Source of the DNA: Siderastrea siderea
Taxonomy: Eukaryota > Cnidaria > Anthozoa > Scleractinia > Rhizangiidae
Direction: 5' to 3'
DNA: 64,000 nucleotides
Assembly: GCA_964030785.1 (NCBI GenBank)
Contig: OZ034967.1
Coordinates: 47,784,033-47,848,032, forward strand
Each line of letters opens with the position of its first letter. Position 1 is the first letter of the stretch. Of this stretch, positions 44,500-55,893 are shown in pieces. Below the pieces are notes generated by a model. That model was not told the origin of the DNA, searched no databases, and saw only the letters and a program-made list of their open reading frames with translations. The translations under genes and the position numbers were made by a program.

Positions 44500-44873
44500 C
44501 CAAAGGGTATTACTTAAAAGAATCCTGCACATGCGTCTGTCGCTTTCTGCTAGGGAGCTTCAATGCATAAACTAGATCGTTTGATTTTGCAAAGGATAAC
44601 TGTTTGAAAGTTTCTAAAAGTTGTTGATCCCATTTCGGACTCTCAATCGGTCATCACCTTTTTCAGACCTCCCCATGTCCATTTATATTTTATTCTTAGT
44701 TAGACAAAATATTATAACACGTAGTCATTCCTAATTATAGCTTAACGTAATTTATACACTTCCAAGAAGTTTTTATTTTTCTATTTTGTATTTTTATTTC
44801 GTGGCGCACCTGTAAACTAGGTTTTTAGCTAAGCGTGCTGACCACGTTAATAAAGGATTGATTGATTGATAAG
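44500..44873 (+). mobile_element. Probable LINE 3' end with (GATT)n tail
   Basis: AT-rich sequence ending TTAATAAAGGATTGATTGATTG followed by unrelated sequence. The AATAAAG word and the GATT microsatellite are typical LINE 3' ends. No RT frame remains upstream, so the copy is a short 5'-truncated insertion. Confidence 0.45.
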
Positions 44874-45017
44874 CAGGTCCACTCACAGCGTCTGTAAAAT
44901 GATACCAGATTTGCTGCCAATTTCTCAATGCTTTCGACACCCGATACTTTTATAATTTAGTGAAAACGCTGTAATTAGTCAGTGGGTTAAAAACAATAAG
45001 GCCCAGCTGTGTCTTTT

Positions 45018-45252
45018 TTAGCGAAGCCTGCAGGCGCAGCTTCCCAGCATAGCACCATTGCTAAGCAAATTTCGTAACCTGTTGATCCGAGAAATTTTGG
45101 TTGTGGTGTCAGCGTACACACACCCGCCTGTACAGGGGACAACCCGCAGTGCGTTTGGGCAACCTGGTGTAGTCATGGACTGCCAAGGCTGAAAAGTAGA
45201 TGCTCGAAATGAATCTTTTTCACATGGACTTTGTGTAACTGTTGCCAACCAG
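45018..45252 (-). CDS. Candidate terminal exon of a Cys-rich protein
   Basis: A minus-strand acceptor (TTCATTCTTTCAG) is followed by an open 77-codon stretch: QSPCEKDSFRASTFQPWQSM, TTPGCPNALRVVPCTGGCVY, ending MLGSCACRLR and a stop. The spacing C-x9-C-x2-G-C plus a C-terminal C-x-C resembles secreted cystine-knot type domains, but the match is only by pattern and no other exon was located. Confidence 0.35.
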
Positions 45253-46900
45253 CTGAAAGAATGAAAATTCGAACAGGATAGAGTTTATGTAAATTCAAGA
45301 CACTTTTATTTGGCTTTTATGCAAAATGCTTGAGAAAGAGCGATTTTGTGTAAGCATTTTACTGTTTATTTGTTTGTCAATTTCACTAAATGACAAGAGT
45401 GCATTAGAACATGAGGACTTTAGTGGACTTACATCCTGTAACAGTTCAAATTCTCACCTTTCTGCTCGGAATTATGGACAGTGTCAGCCACGTGTTATAG
45501 TAAGGTGGCTCCTTCTTCCCCAACTCGTTGGCATTAGGCTGGCTTTGTTAGCAAGAATTGGTTTCCTGGTTCCCCCCCCCCCCCACATTTCGTGGTATTA
45601 TCCTTTCATAAATTAAGGCACTGCATCCTAAACTTGTTAGACTGCATTGCCTCAATTTATGCAGGGGGTATCATCCAGTCACCATCTGGACTATTGTCGC
45701 CAGGCTTTTCTTGCAAAACATTGCAAGTCAGTTTAAATTAATTTGCCTCTATTTTCTTTAACTTATACTACGAGAAATTAACTTTCCAATTCATATTGAC
45801 AGTTGTTTCATAGGGTTTCTTTGTTCTTCCTTCATTTACTTCTTTCTGGAATTTTTTCATTCCAGATGAACGCCTGTTTCAATTTATGGCAGTGGGTATA
45901 CAACTACATTTTTAGCCTACGCTAATTTGAAGTATGTCTGAATTGGTTCAATACTTAATTGCTTTTAATGTATCTTTTTTTAAGTTTAGTTGCAAGAGGC
46001 AACAATCATTTTATTCAGAAGTTCGAAGGTCTTGCTTCGTTTGGTAAAATTACAGAAATTACGCAAATTTCTTTATCATTTTAAGAAAAATCTCGGAAGG
46101 TGATTGTAGTATTAAACCGCTCGACTTGTTCAGTGGTTTTTGTAATACATGCATTGAAAATGAAACATTTTGTTCACAATTGTCTCTGTATGATGAAGCC
46201 ATCTCAGAAATAACATAACATTTCATCATTGATAACTTTCAATATCTACAAAACCATGATAAATTTGAAAAAGTAATTCATTCTATCTTTCAGGGAATTA
46301 AAGATTAAAGCACCTTTTAATAACTTACATGTACCTTATAAAGAACTTCTTTCCTTGGCCTTTCACTCGGTACTTGCTCCGAAGGGGTAAGAGAATCCTT
46401 CAAGGAATCTAACAACCTGAATAATATTTTAAAGGACAGTACTCAGGCAATAAAGCCAAATTTTTAATCCCCTTTTTATTTCCTGTAGGACGGGCTATCT
46501 AAGTGTTAAGGATTTTGAACAATGTACAAAGGAGAAGTATTTGCTCACCTTTCCATCAAACGTTCTCTTTTGACCCTTTTCCATCTTGCTCCTGTCTTTC
46601 TGCAATTGTTCAAAGTAGTAATTACATTATTATTAAAAACAACAATAATATATAGCCAAGGAATAAACTGGTGCTCGTTTCTCAAAAATAGTCCTGAAAC
46701 TTTTCGGTCTGAAATACATTTTGGGGCTTTTTTTGGCTCGTTCGCTTTGTCCTCCAATATTTTGAGGACCTGTTCTGTAAATCCAAGCTCGAAAGGTCAT
46801 TCTAGAGGCTGAGCACAGCTTGATTAATTCTTTTTTTCGGGCGTCAAACTGAACACATATTTTACTCAGGAGCCGTCATGCTTGGTTTTTGCAATGTTTC
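45253..46900. other. No gene seen
   Basis: Chance frames only. A C run lies at 45575-45585. The 5' boundary of the LINE that follows could not be placed and may lie inside this stretch. Confidence 0.35.
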
Positions 46901-47025
46901 CATATCCTGTCATTAACTGTCAAGGCTTGTCAAATCTCCTTGGATTTTGCAGGTATCAGGAAAATAGCTATTTTCTAGCATATTTTTTCGTATCCTGGTA
47001 AATGAATTAATTCTCAGCTCTTCTA

Positions 47026-48152
47026 ATGGAAGAAGACGACGAAAGAGATCGCACTGAGGAAGGATTTGCATCTGACGATGCCAAAAGCGATCCAAAATCA
47101 TCTCATGTGCGTATTACGCAACCAAGTTTAGATCTCAACAGATACATCGTGGACAAGTTTCATCCGCCGTCGGCTAAATCTAAGCATGCACCCTTTGAAT
47201 CAATTGATCTGTCGCTGTACAAGCCTTCTGCGAGATGTTTAGCGTTCTGCACATCCGAGAATCGACTCTTGTTTTGGATCACTGCATTCGCGCAAAGATA
47301 TTATGAGCTTTTGACCAGACAATCAGCGGGATACAAGGTCATCTGGAGAGAACAAGATGGTTATAGTTCTCCTTCGAAATGCGACAAACTCGTCATCCAT
47401 CTAGTTGAAGAAACTTCTACTTCAGAGGATATATTAGTGGTGATCACAGTATTCACCACGACTGGCAGAATTCAAGTTCAAGGAAAGAAAATTGAGGACT
47501 GGAGTACACATGAGTTTCCGGTGCTTCGTGAAAGTGTAAACAAACTAAGCAAAATTGAGAATTTCTCAGGTATTTCTTCAGTCCAAGACAAATCTATCTT
47601 CGCGTCGTCGCTTCACAATTTTTTTGCCAATTCTATTCACTTCGTTGCTGAAGACGAAATCCCTTCTTCCAACACAACCGATGGTCTCGCGCAGAAAGTG
47701 GTACCGATTACAACAAACACAGCCTTGTCAACACCGACTGCCGAGCCTTTAACAATTACACCTAACCGTCTAAGAACGATCTCGTCACTGAGAGACACAC
47801 TTGGCCAATTAGAAGCAGACTTCACTCAGTTTCAAATAATAAGCTCCGGCGACCTTCAGCAAATGAAGGACAAAATGGTACGACAGGATAATCTCCTGAA
47901 ACTTCAAAAACAAGCAATTGATGACATTTCAACTGACCTTTCATTACAAGTCAAATTACTTCAGGACATGTTATCGCAGCAATCCACTCAAATTAAAAAG
48001 CTACAAGAAGAAAACCAGTCTCTTCAAAAGAAACACACTAAAACCGTAGAATCCAATTTGGCCTTGAAAGAGCAACACGATGGACTCTTAACGGAAGTTA
48101 ATTTTCTCAAAGAACAAGTCCGGAAACAACCACCAAAGATCGTCACGCGATC
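47026..48152 (+). pseudogene. LINE ORF1, N-terminal part with coiled coil
   Basis: About 375 residues up to the frameshift near 48150. Residues 1-30 are acidic. Residues 40-190 form a globular region (CTSENRLLFWITAFAQRYYE, DKLVIHLVEETSTSEDILVV) of unrecognised fold. Residues 245-365 form a long coiled coil with heptad Leu/Ile (LKLQKQAIDDISTDLSLQVK, LLQDMLSQQSTQIKKLQEEN). ORF1 proteins of LINEs trimerise through such coils and bind the element RNA. The frame stays open to 48456, but the continuation expected of ORF1 is in the next frame. Confidence 0.75.
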
Positions 48153-49139
48153 TTGGAAGCCTCAGAGCCCATCGACGAAAATCCTTTACCAAAACCTCCA
48201 ACAGAAGACAACATCGTCCCCAATGGGCAAGCTCCCTTGCAAAACGGCCATTCGGGGAACAACGACCCCCCCGGACAGTTGCCTCCAATCACTGTTAAAT
48301 CAAACACAGCAGTCTTTCTCTGTGATTCGAACGGAAAATTCCTTAACAAGAGGAAACTATTTAAGCCACAGCAAGAACACAAATACTTTAGATGTCCTAA
48401 GGTCGACCATGCAAGAGATGTTTTACAAAATGCACTTCAAGAACACCCTGAATTAATTGTGATTCATACAGGGACAAACAACCTTACGCCGACAACTCCG
48501 ATAGATACTTTCATCTCTAACATCTCTGCTTTAGTGACGGAAGCATCAACAAAGTTCTCTAAAAGTAAAATCATTTATTCTACTCTACTACCACGCGCTG
48601 ATATACCAAGTCACATCATTACCAACATTAATGATCAACTTATCAATGGATGCTCCAAATTGCCAAATGTCCATCTTGTAACCCATGCTAATGTCTTCTT
48701 CAAGGGATTAGAAGCTTTACATGATGATAAACATCTAAAAAGGCGACATATCGGATTGTTCGCGGCTAACCTGGTAGACGCGATCCGTGGCAGAGCAAGA
48801 CCTCCACGATCCCCGTCCAGTCATGATCATTTGCCCCGCCAAACGTCCCAGCCTCAATCAACACCATTTGAGAATTACGCATCCTACAGCGATGTTGTCA
48901 AGAACTTTCGCAATAGTGGCCATCGTACTTTACCGTCCCAACGAATGCATCAACCTCTGCCTCAGCACCAACCGCCGCCACCAGATTATCTCCCATCTCA
49001 AGTTCATCAGTCAGTATCCGGCGCTCCCCCCGTTACAAAGTGGCAGTTACCCGCTAATCCAGAACACGGTAAAGACCCAGCTGTTGACATTCCTAGAGAA
49101 CTAATATCTCTTTTAAGATTAATTAAGAGTTATGTTTAG
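48153..49139 (+). pseudogene. LINE ORF1, C-terminal SGNH/GDSL-type esterase part
   Basis: This frame continues ORF1 after a +1 shift near 48150. A Pro-rich linker (ENPLPKPPTEDN) leads to the esterase: block I VFLCDSNGKFL with the nucleophile Ser, block III ELIVIHTGTNNL with the Asn, and a C-terminal DDKHLKRRHIGLFAAN with the Asp/His pair. Downstream it turns into a His/Pro/Gln-rich tail. SGNH esterases occur in ORF1 of CR1 and some related LINEs; they are thought to act on lipids or acetyl groups. All three active-site blocks look intact. Confidence 0.75.
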
Positions 49140-49197
49140 AGCTAATTAATTTATTTACTAGGATACGATTAATCTCGTCTTCTAGATAGATACCGAC

Positions 49198-49749
49198 ATG
49201 GGATTGACAGATCACCTGAATAACGCAAGCAAATTGTCTTTCTTTGCCTGGAATATTAATGGCCTCTCTTCGAAATCGTTAGGGGATAAATTACAGAATG
49301 TTGATTGTTTGAACATGATTAATGATTTTGATTTTCTAATCTTTTGTGAGACTTGGAATGAGACCAATATTGAGGTAGCAGGATATCGATCTGTAGTTAC
49401 AGGCACCTCAAAAACGACGAAAAGTGGCCGAAATTCAGGTGGATTAGCTTTACTTTACAAGAATGAATTTCATGATTGGATTACCGTGGAAAAGGCTTCT
49501 CCAAATTTTCTCTGGTTTAAAATTAGCAGACAGTACACGAAAACTGCAAAGATATCTTTGTATGTGGTATCTACATTCCACCATGCGGCTCCAATTACTT
49601 TCACCCCGAATTGTTCGAAGATCTCGAAAACGACATTGAAATCTATTCTTCCCAAGGGTCGATTCTACTCATGGGTGACCTAAACTCTAGAACAGGAAAA
49701 TATTCGGACTCTGTCTGTCAAGAAGGAAATAACATGATAACCAACGACC
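49198..49749 (+). pseudogene. LINE ORF2 start: AP-endonuclease N-terminal part
   Basis: The frame begins shortly after ORF1 with LSFFAWNINGLSSKSLGDKL (Asn of the active site in NINGL), DFLIFCETWNETN (Glu) and GGLALLYKNEF. Around 49550 a one-base shift moves the reading to GIYIPPCGSN and LLMGDLNSRTG (catalytic Asp/Asn pair). The frame is then cut by the LINE insertion after 49749. This endonuclease nicks target DNA for target-primed reverse transcription. Confidence 0.8.
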
Positions 49750-50570
49750 TTCCAGGAATGTTCAGGCCTAGAGATTAATAAAAGCAAAACTGAAGGTATG
49801 TGGTTGGGCGCGAACAGAAACAATACAACAGAGCCCCTTGGAATAGCTTGGCCTTCCAACTCAATACTCGCATTAGGTATTCATTTTTCACATGATGATG
49901 AAGTTGCATATAAGAAAAACTTCGAACAAAAACTGAACTCAATGAAAAGCCTTCTCAACTTATGGTATCCTAGAAACCTCACTTTATATATGTCACCTAT
50001 GCTCTGAAAGACAAACACTAGCTCATCTTTTCGCTTCCTGTTCAAAAGTTAAGAGTTTTTGGTCTCATTTTACTAATTGGTGGAATCTCAAAAACTCCGA
50101 GTCAATAACTCTTGATGAAAACATGATCATTTACGGTGTTGCCAATGACTTCTCTCGTCGACTTGGTTTAAACCTCTGCTTGATTATCGCAAAACATTAC
50201 AGTTACACTGCCTCCAGAAAAGAAGAAGAGTACTACTGGGAAGCTTTCATGGCCGTTCTTGAAAGTAAAATTCAGATAGAGATGCATAAATCTAAGAAAC
50301 AGATACAGTTGTAATCCGTAACAATAACTATAGAAATAAGTATATATTAAAATAAACACATATAGAAATAATAGATATAATAACAACAAAAGTAGACACC
50401 CAGGTTTCCTGTTCTCTGTAATATATTCTTTTTTTTTTAGTTTCTGCATGCCCTTTGTGTAACGTAAATTATTCTCTGTAAGTAAGCCATATATTGTAGT
50501 GTATTGTAATTGTAAGTAAGCTATGTATTGTAATGTATTGTAAGTCAGTGTTAATCAATAAACTGCTTTA

Positions 50571-50612
<42 letters not shown>
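49750..50612 (+). mobile_element. 863-bp truncated L1/Tx1-like LINE inserted in the endonuclease
   Basis: The 14-bp target duplication GATAACCAACGACC lies at 49736-49749 and 50613-50626. The insert starts inside an RT (FQECSGLEINKSKTEGMWLG, SILALGIHFSHDD), then after an internal deletion near 50000 gives the C-terminal Cys/His region (LCSERQTLAHLFASCSKVKS, FWSHFTNWW) and a stop at 50312-50314. It ends in a 3' UTR and a poly(A) tail of about 40 A (50573-50612). 5' truncation, poly(A) and target duplication are hallmarks of target-primed insertion in L1-type LINEs. Confidence 0.9.
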
Positions 50613-50614
<2 letters not shown>

Positions 50615-53577
50615 TAACCAACGACCAATCCGAATTTGCGATATGTTCCACTCAGAGGAATAGTTTTGACAATGAGCTTAATAACCACGGAAAGCGCCTT
50701 CTTGAACTCTGCCGAAGCGCGGACCTCCGAATACTCAATGGCAGAGTTAGTGGTGATTCATTAGGAAGAGCCACGTTTCATGGTAGAAACGGAACAAGTG
50801 TCGTCGATTATTCAATATGTGATCAAGATTTATTTCAACATGTAGCAAATTTTATTGTTAAAGAGCCATCCTGTTTATCAGATCATAGCCCAATAGTGAC
50901 TTGGCTGAATATTAACACGAATATTTCTAATCGGGATGCAATACCTGCAAATGATACTTTGACGAGTTTACCGAAACAGTTCTGCCGGGAGCATGACTCC
51001 ACACAAAAATTCAAAGAGGCACTACGGTCTCCAAGTACCCAAACGTTAATCCGAGAGTTTCTAAACGACAACGAATCAATCGCAAATGTTAACATCTCCC
51101 TTCAAAAAGTAGAAAACATTTTCATCGCAACTGCAAAACGCTGCTTAAAGATAAAAACTATAAAAAAACATAAACGCGCCCAATTATCTTCAAACAAAAA
51201 ATGGTTTGATAAAGAATGTCGCTTGAAAAGACATGAATTAAGAAAATTAGCAAATCAAAAACACAGAGATCCCTTAAACGTCATTCTCCGTGAAGAATAT
51301 CATACTGTCTTAAAACAGTATAAGAACCTTCTAAATAATAAAAGAAATGAATACTACAATAACAAGATTTCTGAGCTAGAGGAAACCGCCCTCGATTCAG
51401 CCAAGAAACACTTTTGGAATTGTCTGAAATCAATTGATGACTCAGTGAAATTAAAACATACTCCACTGATTTCAGAAGAAAATTGGATGAAACATTTCCA
51501 GTCTCTTCATTCAAATGACCCTCTTAACTCCGATCAACAAAACCTTATCTATGAGTTACGAAAACAAGAAGACAACAAAATGCAATCGCATCCATTGGAC
51601 TTCTTCATCACAGAAGCCGAAATACGTACAGCAGTAAAAAAATTAAAGAATATCAAGTCACCCTATTCAGACAAAATACGAAACGAAATGATTAAAACTA
51701 GTTTAAATGAAATGATACTCGTTTATCAGAAACTTTTCAACAATATTCTTGATTTGGGATCAATGCCTCAAATGTGGTGTGGTGGGCTCATTACACCAAT
51801 ATTCAAGTCTGGTGGAAGAAATGACCCCTCAAATTACCGAGGAATTTGCGTTTCTAGCTGTCTAGGAAAATTATTTTGTTCGATTTTAAATCAAAGACTT
51901 CTAGAACATGTCAACTCGTTGAACATCCTTCACAAATCTCAAATCGGTTTTTTACCGAATAACCGAACTGCAGACCATGTTCTTACTTTGCGAACATTGA
52001 TAGATAAGTACGTTAATTGTCACCATGAAAAGGTATACGCCTGTTTTGTCGATTTCAGGAAAGCTTTCGACTCGGTATGGCACGATGGGCTCCTTTATAA
52101 ACTGCTGCAAAATAATGTTGGAGGAAATTTTTATAACCTAATGAAAAGCCTCTACTACAATTCTACCGGTTCTATAAGGATTGGCAATAACCAAACGCGA
52201 CCTTTTCAATATGCAAGAGGTGTACGCCAAGGCTGCATTCTGAGTCCACTTCTGTTTAACCTATACATTAATGACTTACCTTTCTCTTTCGACAATATTC
52301 TATCTGATCCATTTGTTTTACCCAATGGAACCAAATTAAACTCTCTTTTGTATGCAGATGACTTGATTATACTATCACGATCAAAAACAGGGCTGCAAAA
52401 TTGTCTCAATGCATTAGCCCAGTACTGTACATCGTAGATGCTACAGATTAATCCTAAGAAAACTAAAATAATGGTTTTTCAAAAACGCGCGAAAAAATAT
52501 GAATGTAACTTTTATATTGACAAAGAAAAGATTGACACTGTTCAGAATTATACTTATCTAGGAACGCGAATTTCTTCATCTGGAAATTTCACACTGTCGT
52601 TGGATCACTTGAGAGAAAAGGCTCTTCATGCTCTCTTTGCTTTAAGACGGCACGTTGACTTAAGCCGTTTAAAACCCTCTCTTGCTTGCAAAATTTTCGA
52701 CACGATGATTTCACCCATTTTGACTTATAATAGCGAAGCCTGGGGTGTCTTTGCTAAATCAGATTTCAAGTCTTGGGACACTTCACCAACTGAAAAAAGT
52801 CACTTACAATTTTGCAAACGCTACTTACAAGTTAATAACAAGGCATCTAATATTGCATGCCGGGCTGAAATGGGTCGCTTCCCTTTAACCTTTGATATAA
52901 ATAAACGAATTCTTAAGTACATAAGTTATCTTCAAAATAAAGATCAAAACTCCTTCGTCGTGCAATCACTGATAATGTCAATAGATTTGCACTGTAATGG
53001 TAAAAATAGTTTCTATTCCAGTGTTATAAATATGCTCAATTATTATGACATTCCCTTTAACTTTAATCATAACACTTTAGATGACACTAAGATAACGTAC
53101 CTTGTAGATCAAATGAAAAAGAAATATATCGCTTATTGGAAACATTCTCTTTATAATTCTCAAAAACTAGAATTTTATAATACTATTAAAGACAGTTATA
53201 CACCTTCGCCTTATTTACATTTGACTAGAAAAAATCCCAATCGAAAAACGCTTGTGAAACTAAGAATAAGTAATCACAAACTCCTGATTGAAACAGGAAG
53301 ATATAACAATGTCCCCAGAAGTGACAGACTATGCACTATTTGTGGGCATAATGTTGAAGATGAAACCCATTTTCTATTTCATTGTCCAAGATATTCATCA
53401 CTTAGAGACAACTTTTTCAGTAAAATAGATCATGTAATTTCGAATCCCAAGCAGCTATCAATTTCAACCTTGATTGTGCAATTAATGAACTCCACTGACT
53501 ATTATATTAATATGCAATTAGTGCAGTTTATATCGTCCTGTTTTGAAATGAGAGACAAATTATTGTCAAATTCTTGA
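50613..53577 (+). pseudogene. LINE ORF2 remainder: endonuclease end, reverse transcriptase, CCHC region
   Basis: Resumes after the nested insertion. The endonuclease end has SLGRATFHGRNGTSVVDYSI and the SDHSPIVTW motif. The RT follows with LITPIFKSGGRNDPSNYRGI, SQIGFLPNNRTADHVLTLRT, YACFVDFRKAFDSVWHDGLL, GVRQGCILSPLLFNLYINDL and the catalytic SLLYADDLIILSR. TAG at 52435-52437 interrupts where LINEs normally have a Trp before NPKKTKIMVF. The frame then continues to 53577 with the thumb region and a C-terminal C-x2-C...H-x4-C motif (LCTICGHNVEDETHFLFHCP). Open stretches that begin inside the upstream poly(A) tail are not part of this gene. Confidence 0.88.
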
Positions 53578-53708
53578 TCAGTGATTATTTGATTAGTTTT
53601 GTTTAATGACTTTTTCTTGTAATTATTGTTATTATATATTATCTTATGCTTTTGCAATACTGTAATGTTTTATGGTCATGCAAATAAAGCGCAAGTGTTG
53701 TTGTTGTT

Positions 53709-55004
53709 AATAAATTGGCTGTTTGCTTGAATGAACTTGAAACGGCGCTTATTTATAACAACAAAATAAAACTTATTCTGAAGTGAATGGGTTATCTTCA
53801 TTGCGTTCAGATGTTCAGTCAACAAATAAAATGAACTGCCAATATTAGTCTGGTCAAAAATTTATCCATCAAGATTGAAAACAAACAAACACCAAACATG
53901 CTTTAAATTATGGCATAAGTTTTGTGGATGCGAAGTAAGCCTATTTAAAGTTAGGCACTTTGAGGAACGCAAAAAACTTTTTTTTGGAAGCCTTTCGGAT
54001 AAAAAAGCTTTAAACCGACAACTGCTTCACTTAAAAGATTATTACTATTGAAAACTTAAATCGACAATTGCACAAACCGACCCGACAGTTAAAATTGAAA
54101 GCAATTATTCGCCGTAAGTGATGCTTGTGCAGTTGCCTTGCAACTGTGCTTTGACCTACTGTTAAGAATAAACAAACACAAAATAATAAACAGAGAAATC
54201 ATCTTTGAAAAGTTTATTCGAAAACCCTTAAGTTTATACTTAAATGCAATTTGCGTTACACTTCCAGCACGGCGGTGAGTCGGTCCACGAGAGTGAAATC
54301 GGCCGTGCATGGCAAAATATGCAAGACTACATCTGTCACAAATCTGAGCATGTTTGCTAATAATCTTTTAAAGTTAAAAGTAAATGACACATTTCTAATA
54401 ACGTAAATTAAATTTCCATTTCAAAATGTAATTTCTTTGACCGTAATACTCAAAATCATGCACCTTAAACCCTTTAAAAACTTCACTTACTCAGTTGTGT
54501 TTCAGAACAAGGCAAGCTCTCCGCCGTGAAGAAAACAAAGCGATGAAGGCAGCTTTCGTAACTTGAACTTTTCACCTTCTACCAGTATTCTTTTGAACTT
54601 TTTCTTTCCATTTATAGATATTAGACTCAAAGATAAATATTTAGTTTCCATAGTCCTAAAAGAAGACTTGTGAGTCAAGAGAAGCTGTAAAATGCACTGA
54701 TTTTTACAATTATGAAAAATGTGCTCAGTAAAATAATAAGAAAACTGCTACTTGAGAATCTATTTGTTTTTTTTGTTCCTTTTTGTTCCTTTTTTAAAAT
54801 GCAGAAACATAAATTACTTTGGAGGTTAAATTATAAAAGGTTTGCAAATCTTGCCTTCCTCTTCGACTTGACAGATTGTACGTAGTGAAGCGAATTTTTC
54901 TGAAATTTGAAGCTTTAATGACTATCTTTATGAAAGTAATAAAACTCAGTGAAATGATGTGGCTAAATCTGTAACATCTTCATCAGAATATAAGGACATA
55001 GAAA
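53709..55004. other. No gene seen
   Basis: AT-rich with chance frames, between the LINE tail and the TIR transposon. Confidence 0.35.
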
Positions 55005-55447
55005 TAGTCCATGAGCCAAATTTCAAAAGGGGCCTAAAAATAGGTTTTCGTAGCACCCCCCTTGATACCTAGTGAAATTGGTATCAAATTAAAGCTAAAG
55101 GTCTAAATTATCTCAATCCACTTGTTACCAGGACGATAAGTGGTGCATAAGAGAGAAATGGCATGTTTTTACGGGGGGAGTATGGAGAGAGGTTTTGCTT
55201 TGTAAAAACAAGTCATGACAAATCTATATTAAAAAGAGCGAAATACACGCCCTAAGTTGCTAATTTTTTTTAGAAATATTCTTAAAATTAGTATTTTGTC
55301 ACATTTCAAACTTTTCGTGATTTTCGGATGAGCCTTTTTCCCGTTGCCATGGAAACGGTAAATAAACACCATTTCGGATATTTCTTTAATTACAAATGTC
55401 GTATTCTTACGTTAATAACCCAATTGTCATGAAAAAATCCATTGTTA
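55005..55447. repeat. Left terminal inverted repeat of the 7.1-kb transposon
   Basis: Pairs with 61680-62116. The outermost ~120 bp are the best conserved, including CGTAGCACCCCCCTT and TATCAAATTAAAGCTAAAGG; the inner part is diverged with indels. Confidence 0.8.
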
Positions 55448-55893
55448 TGGGTAGTCCCATTGAAACCGCGTTAGCTTGTTGCTACCACAATGCATTTCGA
55501 GCCCTTGTCCCATCATGCACTTAGGAACCACATGGCTGGGTCCGCCATCTTGGAAATTTGCTGAATCAGCAGAAGGTAGGAAATTGTTTTTTTTTTTCGC
55601 AAAAGAAGTCTCCTATTATCTTTTAATCGGTTTTTTAGTGTAGATTAAAGAATTTTATAGACCATTTGACATAAACATGTTATTTTAACAACATTTTAAG
55701 AACTTATCACTAACCAGTACCATCTGAATTAATAATGAGATTTGAAATAGAAAAATCGAATAATGTTACAGGAGCATGGAACTTGTATTTGTTTAAGAGA
55801 TTTAAATGCAATTGTTTCAAAAGTAGAAAATTACCTCGTGTGATTTATACATTTAGGTTTTTTTATTCCCATGGATGATGTAACGGTCAGGCA

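Larger units (their letters stand above)
46900..53708 (+). mobile_element. Near full-length APE-type LINE (CR1/jockey group) with a nested LINE insertion
   Basis: ORF1 (coiled coil plus esterase) is followed by ORF2 (AP-endonuclease, RT, C-terminal CCHC) and a 3' end with AAATAAAGCGCAA and (GTT)n at 53696-53708. ORF1 with an SGNH esterase is known for CR1-type LINEs. Lesions: frameshift near 48150, frameshift near 49550, the insertion at 49750-50612, and TAG at 52435-52437. The few lesions suggest a rather young copy. The 5' start is approximate. Confidence 0.85.

Noticed and set aside
50533..50612. N-terminal Lys-rich start of a 634-residue frame
   Set aside because: It is the poly(A) tail of the nested LINE read as Lys codons; the real gene resumes at 50613.
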